Shown: in pieces, positions 8,031-15,951 of the stretch | Position numbering within the stretch: position 1 is the stretch's first letter | Layout: the number at the start of each line of letters is the position of its first letter | Assembly (NCBI RefSeq): GCF_022448905.1 | Contig: NZ_JAKVCW010000006.1 | Span: forward strand, 1-64,000 | Origin: Shimia sp. | Lineage (GTDB): Bacteria > Pseudomonadota > Alphaproteobacteria > Rhodobacterales > Rhodobacteraceae | DNA length: 64,000 nt | Direction: 5' to 3' | Translations under genes and position numbers: made by a program | The notes under the pieces: model-generated | Told to the model about the DNA's origin: nothing | What the model saw: only the letters and a program-made list of their open reading frames with translations | Databases searched by the model: none

Positions 8031-9446
8031 ATGCCGTTTCTTTTCTTTTTGGGCCTGCTTGCGGCAGGCGCGGCCGTTGGCACGATGGTGGGTGTGACCG
8101 ATGACACCGAGGCAGAAGACGACAGCACGCCGTCGGATGACGAGCGTGATGACTCCGCCGATGCGCAAGGTGAGCAGCCGTCGACGGACGAGGTGCCTGA
8201 AGTCGGCCCTGAGGAAGACGCGGAACCGGAAGATGATTTTGCAGCCCAGTTCCTGTTTGGCGAGTTGGATGTGGACGACCACCTGATTGGCGGCGCTGGC
8301 GAGGACACGATTGTCGGTAACGGCGGGGAAGACGATTACCTCGAAGGCGGCGAAGGCGATGACGATCTGTTTGTCTCAGCCGGCAACATGGCCAACGGCG
8401 GAGCTGGTGCCGACACTTTCTATCTCGAGGCGGACAATGAAGTTGTGGGCCGCATAGAGGATTTTGATGCGTCCGAGGACATGATTGTGCTGCGCAATTA
8501 CGAAAGCCCGGTGGATGGGTCTTCGGGCAACTTTGTTCTGACGCAGGAAGACGGTGGACTGGCATTACGCGATGCCGACACCGGAGATGTGCGCATTGAT
8601 CTGCCGGGGGCCTCTTTGGCGGATGGCGAAAGCCTGTCGGTGGTGTTCCAGCACACAGATGGTGATGCGCATGACAGCGAGGTACAGGCCGAGTGGGCGC
8701 GTGACTATACCATTCAGGACAAGCCTTATGTGGCGGATGCGCTGCGTGGTGGTGCCGGAGAGGACACGCTGATTGGCGATGACAGCGACAATCGGATTTT
8801 TGGTGAAGCCGGTGCGGATGATCTGCAAGGTGGCGAGGGGGATGACCACATCTTTAGTGGCAGCGGCAGTGTGTTTTATGGCGCCGAGTGGAACCATGAG
8901 CCGGGCCACCTGAACCGCCTTGGCGCGGGGGATACCCTGTCTGGCGGCGCGGGCGAGGATGTGCTGTGGCTTGGGTCTGGCAATGTGGCCACTGGTGGCG
9001 CGGATGCGGACACATTTGAGGCCTTTGCAGGCGTCTATGACAATGTGACCGAGATCACCGATTTTGCGCCGGGCGAGGACAAGTTGGTCATCAGCTTTGG
9101 GTTGGATGGTCCGTTTGGTGCGGGCTTCCAGAACGCGGATAATGAGTATTTCACCGTAGCCGAAGCGGCGGATGGGTTTGACAGCAGTTACGACGCGGAC
9201 GCAGATGAGACCACGCTGACGCTGGGCGGGCACCCATTGCTGGTGCTCAACGGCGATCAGACCGGCGCAACCGTGGCGTTCAGCAATCAGGATGCGGCGG
9301 ACAACTATGACCTGCCGGAAGTCTGGCTCGATGCCAATGGCGACCCGATCACTGCCGAACAGGGCCAGGCGGCAGATATTCTGTTCAGCGGCATGACCCC
9401 GCAGGATATGTATGACGCCAATGGCAATGGCGGCATGGTCGCCTGA
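8031..9446 (+). CDS. RTX (hemolysin-type) calcium-binding repeat protein
   Basis: A 471-residue acidic protein with glycine/aspartate nonapeptide repeats that fold as calcium-binding beta rolls. Clusters lie at about residues 87-110 (IGGAGEDTIVGNGGEDDYL), 240-270 (LRGGAGEDTLIGDDSDNRI) and 300-325, joined by beta-rich segments ending in IEDFDASEDMIVL and ITDFAPGEDKLVI. RTX proteins are normally exported by type I secretion using a C-terminal signal. Here the first 20 residues (MPFLFFLGLLAAGAAVGTMV) are a hydrophobic anchor followed by a 50-residue Asp/Glu-rich linker, so membrane attachment is possible. No HlyB/HlyD/TolC genes are near. Its stop abuts the truB stop on the other strand. Confidence 0.85.
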   Translation: MPFLFFLGLLAAGAAVGTMVGVTDDTEAEDDSTPSDDERDDSADAQGEQPSTDEVPEVGPEEDAEPEDDFAAQFLFGELDVDDHLIGGAGEDTIVGNGGEDDYLEGGEGDDDLFVSAGNMANGGAGADTFYLEADNEVVGRIEDFDASEDMIVLRNYESPVDGSSGNFVLTQEDGGLALRDADTGDVRIDLPGASLADGESLSVVFQHTDGDAHDSEVQAEWARDYTIQDKPYVADALRGGAGEDTLIGDDSDNRIFGEAGADDLQGGEGDDHIFSGSGSVFYGAEWNHEPGHLNRLGAGDTLSGGAGEDVLWLGSGNVATGGADADTFEAFAGVYDNVTEITDFAPGEDKLVISFGLDGPFGAGFQNADNEYFTVAEAADGFDSSYDADADETTLTLGGHPLLVLNGDQTGATVAFSNQDAADNYDLPEVWLDANGDPITAEQGQAADILFSGMTPQDMYDANGNGGMVA

Positions 9447-10361
9447 TCAGCCCTCGGGTTTCACAAACACGCGGCTGGGGTGTAATTGTCCGGCTTTGAA
9501 GACGCCAACGGCCACAGCTTCGCCGTCGAAGCTGGCCCAGCATTCTTCGCCATATTCCACGTCAGAGGCCAACACCATTCCAGGGTTGCCGTTGCGCAGA
9601 CGCACGGTGCCTTCGGCGGTGGCTTTCACCTCTGGCAGATCTTCAAGACCTTGTTCCAAGGGGCGCAGGTAGCTGTCGAGCTCCGGCTGTTTCGCCATCT
9701 CGTCAATTTGCTCGATGCTCAGCCCGTCAGCGGCGTCAAACGGCCCGGACCAGATACGGCGCAGCTCGCGCACGTGTCCGTGACAGCCCAAGGCTTCGCC
9801 CAAATCACGGGCGATGGAGCGAACATAGCCACCTTTGCCGCAGGTCATTTCCAGCGTGACGTGATCTTCGTCTTCGCGGTCCGTCATCACCAGCTCTTCG
9901 ACCCAGAGGGGGCGGGCGGCGAGTTCGATGTCTTCGCCGTCGCGCGCCAGTTTGTAAGCCCGTTCGCCGTCGATCTTCACGGCGGAGAATTTGGGTGGCA
10001 CCTGCTTAATGTCGCCGACAAACTGACCTAACGCAGCTTTGATCTCATCATCGGTGGGGCGTTTGTCGGACTGGGCGATGACTTCGCCTTCGGCGTCGTC
10101 GGTATTGGTGGCCTGTCCCAAACGTACAGTGAAGGTATAAGCCTTCAACGTGTCAGTGATGTAAGGCACGGTTTTGGTGGCTTCGCCCAATGCTACGGCC
10201 AGAACGCCAGTGGCATCTGGATCCAGCGTACCAGCATGGCCGGCCTTTTTGGCATTAAAGGCCCAGCGGACTTTGTTTACCACAGAGGTGGAGGTCATAC
10301 CTGCAGGTTTATCGACCACAAGCCAGCCAGAAATATCGCGTCCCTTGCGTTTGCGTCCCAT
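9447..10361 (-). CDS. truB: tRNA pseudouridine(55) synthase
   Basis: TruB converts U55 in the T-loop of tRNAs to pseudouridine. The 304-residue protein starts with the basic family N-terminus and carries the catalytic-Asp motif [14 protein letters not shown] (Asp47). A downstream [17 protein letters not shown] segment and the RSIARDLG segment are typical, followed by a small C-terminal domain. Length and motifs are complete. The gene is convergent with the RTX gene. rbfA, which usually precedes truB, lies about 7 kb away behind the Tct region. Confidence 0.97.
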   Translation of the reverse strand: MGRKRKGRDISGWLVVDKPAGMTSTSVVNKVRWAFNAKKAGHAGTLDPDATGVLAVALGEATKTVPYITDTLKAYTFTVRLGQATNTDDAEGEVIAQSDKRPTDDEIKAALGQFVGDIKQVPPKFSAVKIDGERAYKLARDGEDIELAARPLWVEELVMTDREDEDHVTLEMTCGKGGYVRSIARDLGEALGCHGHVRELRRIWSGPFDAADGLSIEQIDEMAKQPELDSYLRPLEQGLEDLPEVKATAEGTVRLRNGNPGMVLASDVEYGEECWASFDGEAVAVGVFKAGQLHPSRVFVKPEG

Positions 10362-10455
10362 GCCTTTGACCTCTCATATCAGGGTGAGGGCGGCGACCTA
10401 GCGGATTGCCTTCACGCTGTCAATTTAGCTTACGCAAAAAGCCTCTCCAAAAGAA

Positions 10456-10488
10456 AAGGCCATCGGGTCCACGCAACCCGATGGCCTT
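10456..10488 (-). terminator. Rho-independent terminator of tctA
   Basis: A strong GC stem (GGCCATCGGGT / ACCCGATGGCC, 8-nt loop) has TTTTCTTTT following on the minus strand. It ends the tct transcript about 45 nt after tctA. Confidence 0.9.
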
Positions 10489-10534
10489 TCCTGATCGCGG
10501 GGGTGGAGGAGCACCCCGCGAACCCGTGCTCGGT

Positions 10535-12049
10535 TTAGTCGCCGTCGGCGACACCTGCTGCGCGCAAACGGGCGCGGCGGGCACGATAGCTTGGCAGTGC
10601 CACAAGGATCACCGCGATCACCAGCAGGCCGAGGGTCATCGGACGCTCCCAGATGAAGGCGATGCCGTCATAGAGCTGCATGGAGCGGGCAAAGTTGTCT
10701 TCCAACATGCCGCCCAGAATGAAGCCGATCAGCAGTGGCGCCAATGGATAGTCGGCAAAGCGCAAGGCTGTGGCGCAGACCCCGAAACCAACTAGCAAAA
10801 GCAGCTCGGTGGCGTTGTTCTGACCGATGTAGGCCCCCATCAGGGTGAAGAACAGGATGAACGGGATCAGGTAGTTGCGCGGCACGGCCAGCACTTTGGC
10901 GATATACGGGATCAGTGGCAGGTTCAGGATCAGCAGCACAAGGTTGCCGATGAACATGGACATGATCACCGCCCAGAACACCTGAGGCTCGTCGATCATC
11001 AGGCGCGGGCCTGGCGTGACGTTCAGAGCGATCAGCGCACCAAGCAAAATGGCGGTGGTCCCGGAACCAGGGATGCCCAACGTGAGCAGGGGCACAAAGG
11101 AGCCTGTGCACGCTGCGTTGTTGGCTGTTTCCGGGGCCGCCAGGCCCTTGATAGAGCCTTTGCCAAATTGTTCTTGTTCTTCCTTCGGGGCGATGTTGCG
11201 CTCCACCGCATAGCCCAGGAAGGACGCGATGGTGGCGCCAGCACCGGGGAGAACCCCGATGAAGAAGCCTTGAACCGACTGACGGCCAATCACCGGCGCG
11301 ATGGATTTCGCCTCGGACCCGGTGATGCGCAGGTCTTTGATTTCACCGCTGTTGCTCTCGCCCATGGTGCGTGGTTTCAGCACCAGAAAGAGCGCTTCCG
11401 GCAGGGCGAACATGGCCATCGCCAGAGTGATGAAGCCAAAGCCGGACTGTAGGTCCATGATGCCCATGGTGAAACGGGGCATGTTGAACAATGCGCCTTC
11501 GCCCACGGTGGCCATCATCAGGCCCAGCAGGGTCATCATCAGCGCCTTGGCTACTTGGCCGGTGCCTGCAAAGGCGGCGATCGCGGAGAGGCCCACAACC
11601 ATCAGGGCAAAGTATTCAGCGGAGTGGAACAGCAGCGCAACGGAGGATAGCGCAGGCGCGAAGACCATCAACAGGATGGCGCCAATGGTGCCGCCGGCAA
11701 AAGAGGCAATCGCTGCCACGGTCAGCGCCTTACCGGCTTTGCCTTTTTTGGCCATCGGGTAGCCGTCAAAGCTTGAGGCCACGGTGCCCGCGACCCCCGG
11801 CGCGTTCAGCAGGATGGAGGAGGTAGAGCCGCCAAAGATGGCGCCGTAATACACACCGGCAAGCAGGATCAGCGCGGCGGAGGGATCCCCCATGGAGATG
11901 GCGACTGGGATCATGATGGCGATGATCGACATTGGGCCAAGACCCGGCAACATGCCGATAAATGTCCCGATCAGACAGCCACCAATGACCATCAAGAGGT
12001 TTTGTAGAGAGAAGGCCGTTTGCAGGCCGATCAGTAGTCCTTCGAGCAT
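10535..12049 (-). CDS. tctA: Tripartite tricarboxylate transporter, large permease TctA
   Basis: The 504-residue membrane protein forms the substrate channel of a binding protein-dependent secondary transporter for tri/dicarboxylates. TctA hallmarks are GMLPGLGPMSIIAIMIP near residue 40, TLGIPGSGTTAILLGAL in the middle and GVLPGAGATIASFLGYAVER; about 12 hydrophobic segments follow the family pattern. ATG 12049 is chosen because GGAGG stands 5 nt upstream and the product then begins MLEGLLIGLQ like homologues; an upstream start would add 20 unrelated residues. It is the last gene of tctC-tctB-half tctB-tctA and is followed by a terminator. Confidence 0.95.
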   Translation of the reverse strand: MLEGLLIGLQTAFSLQNLLMVIGGCLIGTFIGMLPGLGPMSIIAIMIPVAISMGDPSAALILLAGVYYGAIFGGSTSSILLNAPGVAGTVASSFDGYPMAKKGKAGKALTVAAIASFAGGTIGAILLMVFAPALSSVALLFHSAEYFALMVVGLSAIAAFAGTGQVAKALMMTLLGLMMATVGEGALFNMPRFTMGIMDLQSGFGFITLAMAMFALPEALFLVLKPRTMGESNSGEIKDLRITGSEAKSIAPVIGRQSVQGFFIGVLPGAGATIASFLGYAVERNIAPKEEQEQFGKGSIKGLAAPETANNAACTGSFVPLLTLGIPGSGTTAILLGALIALNVTPGPRLMIDEPQVFWAVIMSMFIGNLVLLILNLPLIPYIAKVLAVPRNYLIPFILFFTLMGAYIGQNNATELLLLVGFGVCATALRFADYPLAPLLIGFILGGMLEDNFARSMQLYDGIAFIWERPMTLGLLVIAVILVALPSYRARRARLRAAGVADGD

Positions 12050-12050
12050 G

Positions 12051-12284
12051 TCAGCCTCCAAAGTTGCCCGTGGTGGGGCGTAAGTTGATGCCCAGCGTGT
12101 GCTGAACAAGTGTCCATAGAATGATGACGGCCATCATCGTGACCAATGCCGTGATGTGCCATTTGCCAGCGCCCATCAAAAACGAGCCAATGATGACAAA
12201 GGCCGCGGCGGAGAACAGCACCAGGCATCCACCAATCAGCATCAAGACAAACTGTAGGGATACAACGGAAGGTTCACCAAACAT
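12051..12284 (-). CDS. Half-size TctB paralogue
   Basis: A 77-residue protein with two or three hydrophobic segments. Its last 50 residues align without gaps to the last 50 of the TctB encoded just upstream: shared pieces are GSF, K-H, LVQ, LGI, LRP and a Gly-Gly end. It therefore looks like a duplicated C-terminal half of TctB. Both genes end in GGAGGC-TGA, so the codons for the final Gly-Gly serve as the ribosome site of the next gene. Start and stop are separated from neighbours by 1 nt each, so translation is tightly coupled. It could form a complex with TctB and TctA as an extra small membrane subunit. Confidence 0.8.
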   Translation of the reverse strand: MFGEPSVVSLQFVLMLIGGCLVLFSAAAFVIIGSFLMGAGKWHITALVTMMAVIILWTLVQHTLGINLRPTTGNFGG

Positions 12285-12285
12285 C

Positions 12286-12768
12286 TCAGCCTCCCATGAA
12301 GCCGGGCAGCGGCCGCAGGTAGATGCCGAGAACTTGTTGAACGAGATACCAAACTAGGAAAGTGGCCAGGAGCGCGATTGGCACCATGAAGTGGAACTTG
12401 CGCTCACCGAGGATAAAGGAGCCGAGGATCAGGAAACCGGAAGTCGAGAAGATAAAACCCGCCGGACGCAATAGCAGCGCGTAAGCGACCATCAGGCTCA
12501 ACAGCAGGATCGCTTGGCCCAGCTTGTATTCGGTCAAACGGCGGTAATCGATTTCCGCCTCTTTGGCTTCGCTTTTTTCGAGGCCCAGCAGGATGATCAG
12601 CGAGGCAATCATACCAAGGATGGACAGTACCTTCGGGAAGGTGCTTGGCCAAATAGGGTTGCGTTTCATGAACGGAGCAAGACTGCCATCCATCGTAAAC
12701 CAGGCGGCATAACCATATGCCATACAGATGCCCAGCAGTATCAGAGCGATCCAGCGATCCAGAGCCAT
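12286..12768 (-). CDS. tctB: Tripartite tricarboxylate transporter, small permease TctB
   Basis: The 160-residue protein has the normal TctB size and four hydrophobic segments, with the polar middle region LEKSEAKEAEIDYRRLTEYK between segments 2 and 3 and the ending LGIYLRPLPGFMGG. TctB is the poorly conserved small membrane subunit that works with TctA. A hairpin between tctC and tctB can lower its expression relative to the binding protein. The stop lies 1 nt before the half-size paralogue. Confidence 0.9.
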   Translation of the reverse strand: MALDRWIALILLGICMAYGYAAWFTMDGSLAPFMKRNPIWPSTFPKVLSILGMIASLIILLGLEKSEAKEAEIDYRRLTEYKLGQAILLLSLMVAYALLLRPAGFIFSTSGFLILGSFILGERKFHFMVPIALLATFLVWYLVQQVLGIYLRPLPGFMGG

Positions 12769-12784
12769 GAAGCTCCCCTCCCTT

Positions 12785-12816
12785 TAAAGAAAGGCAGAGC
12801 GGGAGCCCGCTCTGCC
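12785..12816 (-). terminator. Intercistronic hairpin between tctC and tctB
   Basis: The stem GGCAGAGCGGG / CCCGCTCTGCC is followed on the minus strand by TTTCTTT. Lying between tctC and tctB, it can act as a partial terminator or mRNA stabiliser, giving more binding protein than permease, as is common in binding-protein operons. Confidence 0.75.
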
Positions 12817-12836
12817 CAGTTGGATGTTAACTCAGC

Positions 12837-13817
12837 TTAGAGAAAGCCCAGTTTCTTCATCAAGTCGCCGATGACTTTTTCTTGGCCTTCGAGGAAAGCT
12901 TTGAAGTCGTCGCCGTTGTTATGGATGTTGACCCAGCCGTTGCGCTCGCGCACGACTTCCCACTCTGGGGTGTCATACATTTTGGAGATCGCGTCCTGGT
13001 ACATTGCCAGCTTGTCTTCTGGCAGGCCTGGGGCCGCGAAGAAGCCACGCCAGTTCACGAAGGAGGTGTCGATGCCCTGCTCCTTCATAGTCATGGCGTC
13101 TGGTGCGGCGGAAACACGCTCGTCCGCGGTCACACCGATGATTTTCACTTCGCCTGCGTTGGCCAGGTCAACCGCTTCGGAGAAGCCGGTGGACAGAGCC
13201 GCGATTTCGCCGGACAGCAGCGCTGCCATGGCTTTCCCGCCTGCGTCGTAAGGGATGTACTTCACGCCCAGAGCGTCTTTGCCAGCCGCTTCCATCACCA
13301 TGGCTGCAACCAGGTGGTCCATGCCGCCTGGAACCGAGCCACCGCCGATGGCGGTTTTGGATGGGTCCGCGTCATATGCGGCCATCAGGTCAGACATGTT
13401 GTTCAGCGGACTGTCTTTGTGCACAACCAATGCGGCGTAGTCGCCGATGGTGCCGGCCACGAGGGTCAGGTCACGGAAGTTGTGTGGGAATACGCCGGTC
13501 AGGGAGCGGATCACGATTGGGGTGGAGTTCACCATCAATGTGCCGTGGTTGCTGTCGGCGTTTTCGATCAGGTAGCCGATGGCTTTACCGCCGCCGCCAC
13601 CGGACATGTTTTCATAAGATGCAGTGCCCACGATGCCCGCTTTGGTCAGCGCTTCGCCGGTGCCACGTGCCGTGCCGTCCCAGCCACCACCGGCGCCGCC
13701 GGGGATCAGGAAGTGGATGCTGTCTACGGCTTTTTCCGCCATAGCTTGGCCTGTGAATGCGAATGCTGCCACTGCGGTGGCCATCAGGGCGCGACGGCCC
13801 ATGGTCAATTTCATCAT
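12837..13817 (-). CDS. tctC: Tripartite tricarboxylate transporter, periplasmic binding protein TctC
   Basis: The 326-residue protein has a signal peptide ending AFTGQAMA, then the TctC (Bug) fold. Typical landmarks are FLIPGGAGGGWDGTARGTGEAL at the start of the mature protein, the glycine-rich NMSGGGGGKAIGYL, a central GGGSVPGGMDHLVA, and YIPYDAGGKAMAALLSGE. Bug proteins trap carboxylates in the periplasm and deliver them to TctAB. Two ATGs in tandem (13817, 13814) follow GGAGGAG. It is the first gene of the operon and diverges from the regulators tctDE over 108 bases. Confidence 0.95.
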   Translation of the reverse strand: MMKLTMGRRALMATAVAAFAFTGQAMAEKAVDSIHFLIPGGAGGGWDGTARGTGEALTKAGIVGTASYENMSGGGGGKAIGYLIENADSNHGTLMVNSTPIVIRSLTGVFPHNFRDLTLVAGTIGDYAALVVHKDSPLNNMSDLMAAYDADPSKTAIGGGSVPGGMDHLVAAMVMEAAGKDALGVKYIPYDAGGKAMAALLSGEIAALSTGFSEAVDLANAGEVKIIGVTADERVSAAPDAMTMKEQGIDTSFVNWRGFFAAPGLPEDKLAMYQDAISKMYDTPEWEVVRERNGWVNIHNNGDDFKAFLEGQEKVIGDLMKKLGFL

Positions 13818-13882
13818 TTTTCTCCTCCAAATTGACAACTGTCCGAAAGACGGCTCAGTTGAGGGCAGTCAAACATCGCAAC

Positions 13883-13907
13883 CTGTCACAAACCTGTCAT
13901 GCTGTCA
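13883..13907. promoter_or_regulatory. CTGTCA direct repeats, putative TctD site
   Basis: CTGTCA occurs three times (13883-13888, 13894-13899, 13902-13907) between the divergent tctC and tctD. The first two, as ACCTGTCA, are exactly 11 bases apart, the spacing expected for tandem OmpR-family response-regulator binding on one DNA face. An inverted CAACTG/CAGTTG pair (13836-13841, 13856-13861) lies closer to tctC. Confidence 0.45.
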
Positions 13908-13925
13908 GAAAGGCACTCAAATCGC

Positions 13926-14591
13926 ATGAAATTCCTCCTGGTCGAAGACAATATCGAGCTCGCCAATGCGGTCAGTGCGCGGCTACAATTGGATGGTCAT
14001 GTTGTTGATCATGCTGATAAAATTGATGATGCCATGGCATTCATGCAGACCGGCGAATATGATCTCATATTATTGGATATTATGTTGCCGGATGGGGATG
14101 GTCGGACCTTCCTGAAACACCACCGGAGCGGGAAAAACGACACGCCCGTGATTGTTCTGACCGCGCGGTCTCAGGTCAGTGACAGAATCAGCCTGCTTGA
14201 TCTTGGGGCGGACGATTACATGACCAAACCGTTTGATCACGAAGAGCTTCAGGCGCGCTGTCGGGCGGTGCTGCGACGCAATGCGGGCCATGCGCAATCG
14301 GTGACGGAGCTGGGCGGTGTGACACTTGATCCGGTGGCCGGGCGGCTGACGATCGGGGCGCGGGCGGTGACTTTGCGCAATCGGGAATTGCGGCTGCTGG
14401 AGCTGTTGATCAACGCGCCGGGGCAGATTTTCTCCAAGGCAAAGCTGGCAGACCGGCTGTTTTCGTACGACGAAGATGTCTCTGAGAATGCGATTGAGGT
14501 CTATATCGGCCGCTTGAGGAAACATCTGGAGCCTTCGGAGTTGCGGATCACCACCCTGCGCGGCCTGGGCTATCGGCTCGATCATGGATGA
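13926..14591 (+). CDS. tctD: OmpR-family response regulator (TctD-like)
   Basis: The 221-residue regulator has an N-terminal receiver domain (acidic pair Glu7-Asp8, phosphoacceptor Asp51 in LLDIMLPDGDG, TAR-switch Thr, Lys in TKPFDHEEL) and a C-terminal winged helix (NRELRLLELLINAPG, VYIGRLRKHLE, TLRGLGYRL). It is expected to bind the tctC-tctD intergenic region and switch on tctCBA. ATG 13926 gives the standard MKFLLVEDN start; an upstream start would add nine residues. The stop overlaps the kinase start by 8 bases. Confidence 0.93.
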   Translation: MKFLLVEDNIELANAVSARLQLDGHVVDHADKIDDAMAFMQTGEYDLILLDIMLPDGDGRTFLKHHRSGKNDTPVIVLTARSQVSDRISLLDLGADDYMTKPFDHEELQARCRAVLRRNAGHAQSVTELGGVTLDPVAGRLTIGARAVTLRNRELRLLELLINAPGQIFSKAKLADRLFSYDEDVSENAIEVYIGRLRKHLEPSELRITTLRGLGYRLDHG

Positions 14592-15951
14592 CGCGGTTAA
14601 TGTGGCGGGCTCACTCAGAGCACGGCTGGCGCTGACGCTGATCGGCAGTGCGGCGGCGATTGCCATTCTCTTGTTTTTTGTGGTGCGCACCTATGCGGCA
14701 CAAATTGCGCAGAGTGGACAGGATAGCATTCTGGAAGCCTCGGTGGCGTCTATTCTGGATGCGGCCACGTTGCGGGATGGAGATGTGGAGGTGGACTTCC
14801 CTTATGTGGCCTTCTCGATGTTGAGCACCGATGCGGATGATCGGGTGTTTTACGCAATTTGGCAGGAGGAAACGCTGCTGTCCGGCTATGAGCTTCTGCC
14901 GGTTGCCGATGCGCCGGACGGGGGCGAGATTGTGCATGTGTCGGCGATTTTTGACGGTGCGCCGGTGCGCGTGGCCACGGCGGCACGGATATTGGTGGGG
15001 GCCAACACCAGGACACGTGTAACCGTGTCGGTGGCGCAAACGCAGGATGCTTTGGCCGGGACCCTGAACAAGATTTCACGCAACGTGGGCTTGATTGGGG
15101 CCGGATTCTTTACGCTATCCGTGCTGGTGGCGAGCTGGGCAACAAACAGCACCATCCGTCCTTTGGAGCGGCTGACCCATTCGATCACGCGGCGGGGGCC
15201 CAAAGACCTTAGCCCCGTTGCGCGCCCGGTGCCGCTGGAGATGGCGCCTTTGGTAACCTCGCTCAACAGTTTCATGGCGCGGCTGGACACATCTCTGAAG
15301 CAATCAGAGGACTTCATTGCCGAGGCAGCGCATCGCGTGCGCACGCCTTTGGCCACCGTGCGCAGCCATGCGGAGGCGACCTTGCAGAGGGTGGAGCGCG
15401 AAGACAACCGCCAGGCGCTGCGCTCTATGGTGCGGGCGATTGATGAGAGTTCCCGCGCGGCGGGACAGCTTCTGGATCATGCAATGATCACCTTTCGTGC
15501 AGACCATCTGGAGACGCGGACTCTGGATTTGGTCGAGCTGGTGGAAGATCTGGTGACCCGTTTGGCGCCGGTGGCGGAGATGAAAGACATCGCGCTCACG
15601 GTGATCAGCGAGGGCGCGGTCAGTGTTGAGGCGGATTCGATCCTGCTGCAAAACGCGCTGCGCAATCTGGTGGAGAATGCGTTGAAATATGCGCCGGAGG
15701 AGAGCGAGATCACCCTGGAGGTTGGCGCATCGCCACGGCCTCGGGTTGAGGTGCGCGATGAGGGGCCGGGGTTCCCGCCTGACCAGATGCAGGGGTTGGC
15801 GGTGCGGTTTTCGCGCGGTGACAATGCCAAAGATACCATTGGGTCCGGCTTGGGGCTGACCATTGCGCAGGATGTGGCCACGGCCCATGGCGGAGAGCTG
15901 ACGTTGGGCAACATGCCGGAGGGGGGCGCATGCGTTACATTTTTGCTTTGA
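14584..15951 (+). CDS. tctE: Sensor histidine kinase (TctE-like)
   Basis: The 455-residue kinase has a first membrane segment (about 14-34), an N-terminal sensor domain of about 125 residues in the periplasm, a second membrane segment (about 160-180), a HAMP-like region (IRPLERL), the phosphorylation site in AEAAHRVRTPLATVRSHAE (His250) and an ATPase domain with N box LRNLVENALKYAP, DEGPGFP and GSGLGLTIAQ. TctE sensors respond to external carboxylates. It overlaps tctD at its 5' end and the binding-protein gene by 22 bases at its 3' end, an arrangement implying that the three products are made together. Confidence 0.93.
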   Translation: MDDAVNVAGSLRARLALTLIGSAAAIAILLFFVVRTYAAQIAQSGQDSILEASVASILDAATLRDGDVEVDFPYVAFSMLSTDADDRVFYAIWQEETLLSGYELLPVADAPDGGEIVHVSAIFDGAPVRVATAARILVGANTRTRVTVSVAQTQDALAGTLNKISRNVGLIGAGFFTLSVLVASWATNSTIRPLERLTHSITRRGPKDLSPVARPVPLEMAPLVTSLNSFMARLDTSLKQSEDFIAEAAHRVRTPLATVRSHAEATLQRVEREDNRQALRSMVRAIDESSRAAGQLLDHAMITFRADHLETRTLDLVELVEDLVTRLAPVAEMKDIALTVISEGAVSVEADSILLQNALRNLVENALKYAPEESEITLEVGASPRPRVEVRDEGPGFPPDQMQGLAVRFSRGDNAKDTIGSGLGLTIAQDVATAHGGELTLGNMPEGGACVTFLL

